DNA of 64,000 nt from positions 3,162,001 through 3,226,000 of the forward strand of contig NC_026657.2 in NCBI RefSeq assembly GCF_000004075.3, in the 5' to 3' direction. The notes beneath the pieces are model-generated. The model was not told where the DNA came from and did not search any database. It saw only the letters and a program-made list of their open reading frames with translations. The stretch is from Cucumis sativus (lineage: Eukaryota; Streptophyta; Magnoliopsida; Cucurbitales; Cucurbitaceae). Within the stretch, counting starts at the first letter, position 1, and the number at the start of each line of letters is the position of its first letter. Shown in pieces: positions 34,601 through 45,126 of the stretch. A program made the position numbers and the translations under genes.

Positions 34601-37600
34601 TATAATATTAAAATAAATAAAAATTAAGAAAATCAAAAATCGAAAAAGTTCCACTTTCTTCCCTTCGTTTGAAAATTTCATGGTGCCTTTGTCATGCAAA
34701 ACTCACCAATGGCAAAGTTGGGGGAGGTTTTAAGTTAAAATAGTTACTAAGGATTGATATCAATGCAAGAAGCAAAGTTATTCCATGTGGAAGAAAGTGA
34801 CGCATAGCAATATAGTGGAATGTGGAGGGTGTGACACTTGACAATTAATGGCATCTATTTATAATAGGGACTGCGTTTTTCTCTCAACAATTCATTTTTT
34901 TATGACATGATAAGTAGAAAGAACTTGTAAAAACCGAAACAACAATAACATAATCAAGAGGATAACATAAAATTTAAGTTGAAAGTAATAACTTAAAATC
35001 AAAACAGGTTAAGGCTAACATGCAAAGCCTCGACTCTTCCAAAGAAAGGATACAACACATAAGATCTGGATGACCGACAAAGGATGATAAGATAATAAGA
35101 TAATTTAGAAAGCCTACCTTATTGGAAGAGCTGGTTTTAAGTTATTCATTCTAATACTCAAATTTTCTACTTCTACGGACATATATATATTTCTAACTCA
35201 AGTGTTAAAAAATTATATGGAAAGAGACACTCAAATGCGTATATCTGTCCATCTAATTGCAGGTCATATTGATCTTCTCCAAATTAAAATTTATCGTTTA
35301 TTAATTGTCACAATGAATTTCAATTGTGTTTTTACTTATTTAAATCTTACCATTAACAAGAGAGAAATATATGAATGAACTGAAATCACATCTAATTATT
35401 AAACGAGAGAGATTGTGAGATTATGAAAACAAATTTTACCATCAATAGAAGAGATATATGAATGAACTGAGATAACGAAGATATGAAAGCACAGTTATAA
35501 CTATTTTTTTTCCAAAGTAGAATTAAGAAGAAATGGGTTTTTTTAGTGCATAGACCAAAATAGGTTATAACTTGTAAGTAACAACAGTCTCTCTCCATTT
35601 TATTTTCTTTTTCTTCGAATAATAATTTAAATTGTAATTTTTATTCATTTATTTAATGTATTTATTTAATGGGTCCCTTACATTAAATAAATGTCCATTA
35701 CCTTTCTTTTTCTTCTTTTTATCATTTATATCCCACTTTTTTTAAAATATATATATATATATATATCTTCTTGTTTTATTTTTTAAAACTAAAAAGTATT
35801 TTTCCCTTAAAAAAATAATATTTAAATATTTAACTATATGAATTTTGGAGTGCTTCAAATAATAGAAAAAAAGAAATGATAATAGGATTCATCTAACTAT
35901 ATTTTTAAAGTAGCAAATTTAAAAGGTGAATAACTCTCTCTCATAGTTGTGCCGTCTAATATCACTCATTTTACTATATTTATAATATACAAAAAATAGG
36001 TGTGGATGACTAGTTTTAAGAAATTTTTTTACAATTTAACTTAAAAATATATTAATGCAATAATTAGTAATTAACCTTCAAACAAGAGAAATTGCAATTG
36101 TAATTACCACCCCAACAAGTTTTAGAGAAACCATAGAGTGAAAATTAAACAATTTAATAAATCTAATCCACTTATGTTTTAATTGAATAATTTTAAAACA
36201 AAATAATTATAAAAAAGATATTTTGAGAGTTTAAAACAACAAAATTAGTGATAATTAGTTTGAAAAGGTTAGTGTTAGGTTAATGTACAATTAATGTCCT
36301 TAATCAATGTTGTTCGTACTCAAACTCTCTACCGTTAATCTTGGTGTGTTATTAAATTGGTTGTATAGTTGTATGGTAGCATGTGAAACAAAAGCCCTTG
36401 GTGATTTATTAAACAAAGTAGGTAATGTAAGCTCATATTAACTCTAAATAAGGATTAAATCGTAAGTTAATTTCATAAATTTTGAGGTTCGTTGTTCCTA
36501 TTACCTTTTAAAAGTATTTGATATAAGTCATAAAAGAAAAAAAAAAAGTTAAAATGTCAATCTGACCAACGTAAGTAAAAGTTATTCAATTTTAGATTTT
36601 GTACTTTTAAGTATCTAACTTTACTTTATATATTTTATCTTAATTTTAGTTCATATATTCTGAATTTATTTATATGTTTTTATACAGATTTTTTTTTTTT
36701 ATATATAATAACTAGTTTGGATTACATATAATTGTTTGATGATATGAACATTAAATGTCTTATATTTGATATTTAAATGTTTGAGATAATTAATATATGT
36801 GTTTAGGTAGGTAGTATAATTAATATTTGAAAGCTAAAAGTATTTGAAATTGATTTACAAATTATATATGTATAAACTAAAATTAAATAATTGCTTAAAT
36901 TAGATGTAAGAGAAATGTAGTCATAAATTATACTTTAATTTGTTGTTACGTTGATTATTAATTATTCAATTACTAAAAATAAACAAGTATTTTAAATAGT
37001 AGTTATTAATTATTAAAAATAATTAAAATAAAGAGATAATTGCAAATAGAGTAATTTAATTATATACCAATATTTTTAAAAAATTGTAAATATAATAAAA
37101 TAGGTTAAAAGTCGTTATATTTGTAATTTTATAAAATGATTGTTATATATTTAATTATTATTTTTTAAAAATTAATTAATACTAAAATTTTATATTAAAT
37201 GACTAAAAAATTATAAAAATAATAATTGTACTTACCATGGAAGCTCAAAGTTGATGGGTGAATCTAGACTTAAAAGATATCGAGAAAGGATACAGGGGAA
37301 GCGTGAGTCTGAAAAGTAAAATGCTCATGTTTTGGATTTGGGTCATCGAGTCATTAAATATAATAGTAATCGAAAAATAGTTGAGTCGATACAGTTGAGA
37401 CGATTGTGAAATGCAACCAAAGATGTGTGTTAGATGTGATTAAATGATGTAATATTAATATATATGTATGAAGAGTTTTTTTAAAAAAATAAAAAGAAAT
37501 TGGTTAAATATTTTGCTTAAAAATGTTTTATTTGTTGCCATTTCTCAAAATTGAGAGTATGTATTTTAATTTAAGAAAGAAAGAAATAAAGGAGAAGAAA
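28700..37600. other. Gene-poor AT-rich region of about 9 kb
   Basis: No protein family is recognisable on either strand. The sequence is strongly AT-rich with many short TA and AAT runs (for example 33640-33680, 35745-35766). Two places stand out slightly: 30260-30620, where a TATA-like CTATATATAC precedes a small frame with balanced composition, and 29844-29915, an imperfect inverted repeat. Segments near 34740-34870 and 32150-32400 are also less AT-rich but uninformative. Confidence 0.55.
29844..29915. repeat. Imperfect inverted repeat, possible hairpin RNA
   Basis: ATGTGATGCTTGGCACA at 29844-29860 can pair with TGTACCAAGCTTCCACAT at 29898-29915 with one mismatch and one small internal loop, around a loop of 37 bases. 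The stem is about 14 pairs, short for a plant miRNA precursor, and it matches no miRNA I know. Confidence 0.35.
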
Positions 37601-37823
37601 AGAAGAAGGGAAGAAAAAAACAGAGGTTGGTATCAAACAATGTCTACTACTGAGCATCTGGTTCAGTTGGACTGGTCTTAATGGGTACAATTTCCACAGC
37701 AGATTGTTTCATATTTTGTCAGATTCAACACATTATTATTATTATTAACCCAATCCCCTCTTCTCCCTCTTCATTCAAATTTCATCTCCTCCCTTTCTCG
37801 TCTCCATCTGATTCTCACAACTA

Positions 37824-37862
37824 TTCTTCTTCTTCTTCTTCTTCTTCTTCTTCTTCTTCTTC
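37824..37862 (+). repeat. (TTC)13 microsatellite upstream of the TNP gene
   Basis: A 39-base uninterrupted TTC run lies about 800 bases upstream of the start codon in pyrimidine-rich DNA that is probably promoter or first leader exon of the TNP gene. Confidence 0.9.
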
Positions 37863-38293
37863 TACTTTACTTTTTAATTTGTTCAAGTTTCTCTTCACTT
37901 ACAGCCCATCCATGGTGATGGATTAATGGTTCCACTCCCAATACCCCCTCCCCCCTTTCTCTCTCTCCCTCTGTGTTTTTTCTGACTAATTTTCGGTCTC
38001 TGTGACTGTGACCCATTTTTCTTTTGACCCTTTTCTCCCCTTTCCATTGTAAATGGAATTCAATCGCACGTAAAACAAAAACCCATTGCCCCATTTCGAG
38101 ACAGTTTTTCTATTTTTTATTCTAAGCTATGGCTGAGGAATATGGCTAAACTATTCACTCCTCTGTTTTTTTTTTCTTTATTCAAATGCCTCTCAGATCC
38201 AACTTGTAGTACTTGTTTCACAGTGAGATAGAGATAGATAAAGAGAGAGAGAGAGATATGGGTTTTTTTGGCCGTCAATGAAGCAGTGCCAAG

Positions 38294-38570
38294 GTAACTT
38301 ACTGCAACTTTCTGGGTTTCTTTTTTTTCTTCTTTTTGATCTTGGGTTTTGATTTGAAAATGTGATTAAGGGTTCCTGTTTTCTGTTCTTCTCTTTTCAT
38401 CGAAAACCCATCTTTCGTTTTTGCTCTTAACTTTTTTTGTTTCTTCGATTTTGAGTTTTGGGTTTGGTTCTTTATTGTTTCTGGAGCTTTCCATTTTGTT
38501 TTCTGTTCTTCCATGGCGGTTGAACAGAGTAAGGCCCGGGTTTTTCTTTTTTACTGTTGCATTAAATCAG
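38294..38570 (+). other. Probable 5'-UTR intron of the TNP gene
   Basis: CCAAG|GTAACTT at 38289-38300 is a good donor, and a T-rich stretch ends in AAATCAG at 38570, 55 bases before the ATG. The interval is T-rich like an intron. Predicted only from splice-site sequence. Confidence 0.55.
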
Positions 38571-38625
38571 AGTGAATGAGTTGAAAGTTTCTCAAGTTGG
38601 ATCCGCTTTCAAGTTTTTTAAAGCT

Positions 38626-41580
38626 ATGGATTCTGATGGGGTTGAATCAGAATCTACTCCGGCTATTTCCACCTGTCTCACCATTAAAATAGCTCCAACT
38701 TCCAGTAAACCGCCTGGGACGTCTTCCGATTTGGCATTGCCGGAGCTCAAAAGCTCAATCGAATCATCTCCTTATAACTCCCCTTCCCTTTTATCGCCGC
38801 CGTCATCGGCGTTTGTTTCGGCTTTGCAGTCGCCGTACATTTCGCCGAGGGCGGTGGTCCTTAAACCAGAAGAGAAGCCTATTCCGGCGGAGAGCACGGC
38901 GGCGCTGACTTGTCATTCACCGCTGGTTTCCCAATCTGAGGATATTCCGAGTAGTTCCTACACTCCTCCCTCGGACCAATATGAATATTCCGATGACCCT
39001 TCTGATTCTAAGGTTCAGTTTGTCGCCTGTGTTCCGGTCCCCGACTCCGCCCCGCCTCGCATTTCGTTCTCCTTCCCCGTTCCTCGGACCTCCTTCGCCA
39101 AATGCGGCGGCCCCCTCTCTCCTGTTTCCACCTCTAAACTCAGAAGCTGTGATGTCTACATTGGCTTTCATGGCCAAGCTAATGGCTTGATACGCTTCTG
39201 TAAGTGGCTCAAATCAGAACTTGAACTTCAAGGAATTGCCTGCTTCATTGCTGACCGGTCCAAGTACTCCGATAACCAAAGCCACGAGATCGCTGACCGC
39301 GTTATCAGCTCAGTAACTTTCGGAGTCGTCGTCCTCACAAGCTCTAGTTTCCATAACCATTTCACCTTGGAGGAGGTGAGATTCTTTGCACAGAAGAAGA
39401 ACTTGATTCCATTCTTTTTCGACATGGAGTCGTCGGAGATCTCAAGCTTTCTCAACTATAATTCCATGGATAAAGAGTACAAAGAGACAGTGCAGGGATT
39501 GTTGAGGTTCCATGAATACAAGTTGGAAGCCAATGAAGGTAATTGGAGAAGCTGTATAGCTAAAGCGGCTGGGATTTTGAGGGGAAAGCTTGGGAGGATG
39601 AGTACTGAAAGTGATGTTGAAAGATATGAGGAGCTGCCATTTCCAAGAAACAGATGCTTTTTAGGGAGGGAAAAGGAGATTATGGAAATGGAAGCTACTC
39701 TGTTTGGTAATCGAAGCTATCACAAGCAAGACGGTACGGTTTCTACTCTGATCGTTGAAGGGAATTCCAGCCAGCAATCTGAAGGCTTAGCAGATGAAGA
39801 AAGTGAGCCCGTTAGTGTGAGGGGAAGTAGGTTCATCAATTTGGAGATAGGGAGGTCTGATAATCCAACTTTGGAGACATGGATTGAACCAGTTAAAGGA
39901 AGAAATTCATTCAAGAGATCGAAGCACAAAGAAATGGTCAAGAGTGGGAATCACAAGAGCATGAGCAGCAGCATAGTGTGCATCAATGGAAACCCTGGAA
40001 TTGGAAAGACAGAACTTGCTCTGGAATTTGCTTATAGATACTCCCAAAGATACAAGATGGTTTTATGGGTCGGTGGTGAAGCTCGGTACTTTCGACAGAA
40101 TATATTGAACTTATCTTTGAACTTAGGGTTAGACATAAGTGCTGATGCTGAAAAGGATAGAGGACGGTTTCGGAGTTTCGAGGAGCAAGAACAAGAGGCA
40201 TTCAAAAGAGTCAAGAGGGAGCTGTTTGGAGACATGCCATATTTGTTAATCATTGATAATCTTGAGGCAGAAGAGGACTGGTGGGAAGGGAAAGATTTGA
40301 ACGATTTGTTGCCGAGGAACACCGGAGGATCCCATGTGATCATCACTACGAGACTCTCTAAGGTGATGAGTTTTCGGATGATTAACATTCATCCATTGGC
40401 TTTGGCTGATGCAATGGTTTTGATGAGAGGAAGAAGGAAGAAAGAATACCCAGCAGATGAATTGGAATATCTGAAGAAGTTCGATGAGAGGCTTGGGAGA
40501 TTGACATATGGACTTTGGGTGATTGGATCGCTGCTTTGCGAGCTTGCAATCACCCCGTCTTCTCTTTTTGAAGCTATTGAACAAGTACCCATCGATGAAT
40601 GTTCTCCCTGCCCTTATATAAGCATAAACGAAGAGCACTACTGCAAAAGCAATCCCTTCCTGATGAAGATCATTTACTTTTCTTTTTCCATATTGGAGCA
40701 AACTAATGGACCGTTAGCATCCGGAATATTTCTGGTCGGTGCCTGGCTCGCCCCAGCACCCATCTCAGTGTCTGTACTAGCCACAGCAGCAAAGGATATG
40801 GCTGTCTCAAGAAAAGGGTTTAAAATTTGGAGTAAATACTTGAGTTTCATGTTTGGTTGTTGCTCCACTTGTTTAGCTTCACAAGCTTGGAAGAGTGAGG
40901 AAGAATCAGCTCTTCTTCTGATCAAGTTCGGACTCGCCCGGAAGGCGAACAAGCAAACTGGTAGTTGGATCCAATTCCATCCCATAACTCAAGTGTTTGC
41001 CAAAAGAAAGGAGGGTTTATCAGCTGCCAAGTCTATAGTTCAAGGGATAAGGAAATGTAGTAGTAACACAATGGCAAACTTGGATCATTTATGGGCATCT
41101 GCATTTCTCGTTTTTGGTTTCAAATCTGAACCTCCATTCGTACAACTAAAGGCTGTTGATATGGTCCTATACATAAAAAAGGCTGCCCTTCCTTTGGCGA
41201 TTCGGGCCTTCACAACCTTTTCGAGATGTAACTCAGCACTAGAATTGCTAAAGGTATGCACAAATGCACTTGAGGAAGTAGAGAAGTCATTTGTATCACA
41301 AATACAAGACTGGTGTGAAGGGTCCTTGTGTTGGAAGAAAAAGTTCCAAGGCTATCAACGAGTTGATGAATACGTGTGGCAAGATGTGACGTTGCTAAAA
41401 GCTACATTGCTTGAAACTCGAGCGAAACTACTACTAAGAGGTGGACACTTCGACAGCGCCGAAGAACTATGTAGAACTTGCATAAGTATAAGAACAGTCA
41501 TGTTGGGACATAACCATGCTCAAACCCTGGCAGCACAAGAAACGTTAGCGAAGATCGTTCGGCTTCGGAGCAAGATCTGA
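38626..41580 (+). CDS. TNP-class protein: TIR-like domain, NB-ARC-like P-loop NTPase and TPR-like C-terminus
   Basis: An intronless frame of 984 aa from ATG 38626 (an upstream GTG at 38572 is in frame but not a plausible start). Residues 1-170 are disordered and Ser/Pro-rich. A TIR-like domain spans about 173-330: CDVYIGFHGQANGLIRF, then SSFHNHFTLEEVRFF, where the TLEE glutamate falls at the place of the NADase catalytic Glu of plant TIRs. The NB-ARC-like ATPase has Walker A GNPGIGKTE (about 455-463), Walker B YLLIIDNLE (about 537-545), GGSHVIITTRL and GLWVIGSLL. The C-terminus has TPR-like helices (about 920-984, ending AAQETLAKIVRLRSKI). This layout matches the conserved, low-copy TNP group (Arabidopsis AT5G56220 and AT4G23440 from memory), not classical TIR-NBS-LRR receptors, since no leucine-rich repeats are present. 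Its biochemical role is not settled. Confidence 0.9.
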   Translation: MDSDGVESESTPAISTCLTIKIAPTSSKPPGTSSDLALPELKSSIESSPYNSPSLLSPPSSAFVSALQSPYISPRAVVLKPEEKPIPAESTAALTCHSPLVSQSEDIPSSSYTPPSDQYEYSDDPSDSKVQFVACVPVPDSAPPRISFSFPVPRTSFAKCGGPLSPVSTSKLRSCDVYIGFHGQANGLIRFCKWLKSELELQGIACFIADRSKYSDNQSHEIADRVISSVTFGVVVLTSSSFHNHFTLEEVRFFAQKKNLIPFFFDMESSEISSFLNYNSMDKEYKETVQGLLRFHEYKLEANEGNWRSCIAKAAGILRGKLGRMSTESDVERYEELPFPRNRCFLGREKEIMEMEATLFGNRSYHKQDGTVSTLIVEGNSSQQSEGLADEESEPVSVRGSRFINLEIGRSDNPTLETWIEPVKGRNSFKRSKHKEMVKSGNHKSMSSSIVCINGNPGIGKTELALEFAYRYSQRYKMVLWVGGEARYFRQNILNLSLNLGLDISADAEKDRGRFRSFEEQEQEAFKRVKRELFGDMPYLLIIDNLEAEEDWWEGKDLNDLLPRNTGGSHVIITTRLSKVMSFRMINIHPLALADAMVLMRGRRKKEYPADELEYLKKFDERLGRLTYGLWVIGSLLCELAITPSSLFEAIEQVPIDECSPCPYISINEEHYCKSNPFLMKIIYFSFSILEQTNGPLASGIFLVGAWLAPAPISVSVLATAAKDMAVSRKGFKIWSKYLSFMFGCCSTCLASQAWKSEEESALLLIKFGLARKANKQTGSWIQFHPITQVFAKRKEGLSAAKSIVQGIRKCSSNTMANLDHLWASAFLVFGFKSEPPFVQLKAVDMVLYIKKAALPLAIRAFTTFSRCNSALELLKVCTNALEEVEKSFVSQIQDWCEGSLCWKKKFQGYQRVDEYVWQDVTLLKATLLETRAKLLLRGGHFDSAEELCRTCISIRTVMLGHNHAQTLAAQETLAKIVRLRSKI

Positions 41581-44500
41581 TGTAGTTAATAAATCCAGGC
41601 ACTTGGTAAACTAGTTTTGACAGTTCAGTAACCAAGTGTTGTATGTAAAATCAGATTAATGTGGATCATAAATGCTAGTGTTTTTTTTATGCCATTTTTG
41701 CTGAACTCACACTTGAAATGGAATGAACATATCACTTCTTTCGTTTTGTAAATTTTTCTTCAAACTGCTTGGCTTAAATGAGATTATGGCCTGTTTGAAT
41801 TGAGAATTGACTTTTTAAATGTACGTGAACTCAATACAAACACAACATAAATTATAATTGTTGGTTTATAAAATGACAACAGGAAGCACAAAGGATATTA
41901 TATAAATGAGAAGCCCAAGAGAAAAAGATGGGATAAGGTTATGGCATTGATAATATACATTGGAAAGAGCCTTTAACTAATGGCTAAATGCTTATCTTAA
42001 TACTTGGCTCAAAAATGACTTGCCCATAAACTTATAGCAGAAGAGGGCAATGGCTAAATTAATTAACAATATATAAACAGCCAGTTTCATCACGATCCAT
42101 TTTCTATTAGCCACTTGCTCCAAAGTACAATTTAATCCATATGTAACATTTACTTTTAGTGTCATTCAACTCTATCAAAAGACTTTTAGTAATGCATTTT
42201 AAAATTTTAGTCATTCAGAATAAAAAAAAAAAGAAAAGAAAAAGTAAACGAATAAATGGTCAAAATCAAAAAATCAAAACAACATAGTACAATTATATGT
42301 TACCATTCATTTACTCCAAAGAGATCTCATAGTACTTCAAAACCGATCCTTTTAACTTCTAACCAATACGAGACTTTGGTTACAATGGAAATGATATAGA
42401 CATATGTTGAGAGCGAGATGGGGACAAGTTTACGGATTCCAAGGTAAGTTCCTGTGTGTGGTCAGAAAGGGAAGTGAATGTTAAGAAGGGTGAAATTTGT
42501 GATGCATAGGATGGGATTTTTATATGTTGGGGATGTTGTGGGTGGGTAATATGAAATGTTTGAGAGAGAGCCCCACGAGTGGGTTAAATTGTTTAATGTT
42601 GTTGAAAGCTTTTGAGGGGGAGAGTAATGTAAGGCAATATGTAAAGTAAAGTGGAAGCAAAGCAAGTGGACCACAGTAGCAAAGACTCCATTTTCTAGAG
42701 AGAGTTTTGGGAACAGTCTAGATTTCACCATGCAAAGTATGTATTTATTAATCACATACATACAAAAAAAAATCCAACTCACTTCTCAACCAATTTAGGG
42801 TTTAGGATTTATCAATAAACTAACGTAATACCATAGTCAAAATTTTAGTTTTTATACTTTTGAGTTTTTGCATTAGTTCAAGTTAGTCTTAACTTCAGCA
42901 TATTCACGTAATGCATTAAATATGTCAAGAATTAACAATCATAAATAGAGAAAATGTGTAAAACAAAAGATAATCAACACACATATTTTACATGGTTCAC
43001 TAACACGATATTAGCTACGTTCACAATTTACGAATAGAAAGAAAACATCTTATCATTAAAAATAATTTAGATTATAGATCATGAGTGCTTCTAGGGTTAG
43101 AGAATATATATAAACACACTCCTCTAAACCCTAAAGTCAAATTTGTAAATATTATGAATATGACAAATGCTAATATAACCCTTTACATGTTCGAAACACC
43201 AAACATTACATCCAAGACGTTACCGACAAAAGTTCTTGAAGTGTAGTCATAGATTTGTATCAATTGAGTTTCTGCTTTGTATACGTTTTGTGTTAAAAAA
43301 ATATGCAAATATAGATTAAAATGGCCATTTTTAAAAGGAAAAGAGACAAGTCCAAAAAGGATATTTTAAAAGTTCATAGATTAAATAAACAAAAGTTAAA
43401 AATAGTTATTTGAAGATGAATGTATGAAAATGAATTAAACCCACAAAAATAGAGATCAAATAAGAATTTAAATTTATTAAATATATACATAAAAAAGAAG
43501 AAATATATCATTGACTTACTCTTACTTGAACATTTAGAGTTTAATATTATCATTGCACGGTTATTTTCTCTTCAACTAATATTAATAAGTATACGATCAT
43601 CCTGGTTTAAGTTTAGTGCTAGTTTAGCTGTAGGAATGAAAACTATCTCATCAAAAGTTAGAAGCAGCACTTGAGAACACAAAATATGGCTTTAATGATG
43701 GTTTTGGGCAAAGAGAAAAAGGTTTGGTTCCATAGACACACACAAGAAAAAAGCAGTAATGAGAGAGAAAAAGAGAGAGATAGGGAGAGAGAGCTTTAGA
43801 TCAAAAGTTTAAAGGGATAGCCCTCCATTTCCATTCTTGTCTCCAAATATTCCCAACATCCGTATCACTTCTCTTTTTTTTACCTTCTCTTCTTAAAAGT
43901 GCTCTCTCTCTCAGCTAATCAATTCTTTAACGGATATATATATAGATATATATACGCGTGCCACACACATATATATATGGTCCACCTATCACCTTTGTCA
44001 TGCAAGAACATGTTCATCTATCTAAAAAAATTTCTAGTGCCACCCTAATATAAACAACCTAATACTAACTCCATCAATGCATTTCTTGCTATAAAAGCAA
44101 TGTTTAAGAGTTGTGTGTGAAGAATGCGTATAGAAGCTTTTCCAACCTGACTTAAATCCCTTCCACTTCTTTGACAACAAAATTCTTCACATAGAGAGAG
44201 AGAGAGAGAGAGAGAGATCTTGTGTGACAAGAAAATGACATCAATATACAAAAACAAGACTTGACCATCTCTGTTTTCATCAAAATACAGCTAATTATAT
44301 CATCAAAATGTGATCTTGACTAAGAAAGATAAAGACTGCATCAAATGACAAAAATGTCAACTAATTATGGGATCTCATCAAGTTTGGCTTGTTCTGTTCC
44401 ATTCATTGTACAACTAAAATTTCATATTCAATACAGTGATATGGAAGTTAATCTAATCTAGTGCAGCTTAACTATATTCTACTCAGTAATGGTTATTGCT

Positions 44501-45126
44501 GCTATTGATTTGACTATGAAGGAATCTCCTTTTTATCTTTGTTGTCTGTTTCTTCTTTTTTCCTAGTCACGTGTATGGACTAATAAGTCATGTTTTGTAT
44601 TAAATCTGTGCAACCTGTTAGACTAGCACCAAAACGAACGGTTGTCATGAATTCAGACCTATCAAGGTTAGGTAAAAAGAATGACTAATACTTATTTACT
44701 TGGAAAAATGAGCAGGAAAAAACGCTTTAAATATCGGGAAAGCTCAGTTCCATTGTGTTTTGGTCAAAGGTTCAAGACGATTATTCTTCGAAAACCACTT
44801 GTACAATATATATTATCTACTCTCTTCATAGCTTTAGAACTGGCTAGTAACACAGCCCCCCTCTCTGATTCTCCATTGTATGTATCTTCTTCATCTGGTA
44901 AAATGTATCGTCACCCGTCTGCTTTCGTCATCGCTTGATGGTTTCTGTAAGTCAGCACAAGCCTACAAGCATCTCAAAAACATTTGGCTACTGGAAAAAA
45001 ATGACCAAACATTTGGAAGAAACATTTGGATATTAGCACTGATTGTTTGATGGCAGGAACTTGCTAGCAAAACCTACGACGAGCAAAGATCTCGAGTAAC
45101 TCTTTACTGTGGATATAATATAGTTA
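41581..45126. other. Intergenic DNA between TNP and HAP8-like genes
   Basis: This holds the 3' ends of two convergent genes. At 42960-43140 there is a stretch (CATGGTTCACTAACACGATA at 42991, then TAGCTACGTTCAC) of the kind often found in LTRs of plant retrotransposons; its borders are not visible. An (AG)13 microsatellite is at 44193-44218, and TA-rich repeats lie at 43935-43978. No coding region is supported; frames here are short and lack domains. Confidence 0.5.

Noticed and set aside
44045..44257. Possible small gene or hairpin RNA (TGTGAAGAAT near 44117 pairs with ATTCTTCACA near 44181)
   Set aside because: Only about ten pairs at the base with little further pairing, and no known miRNA sequence.
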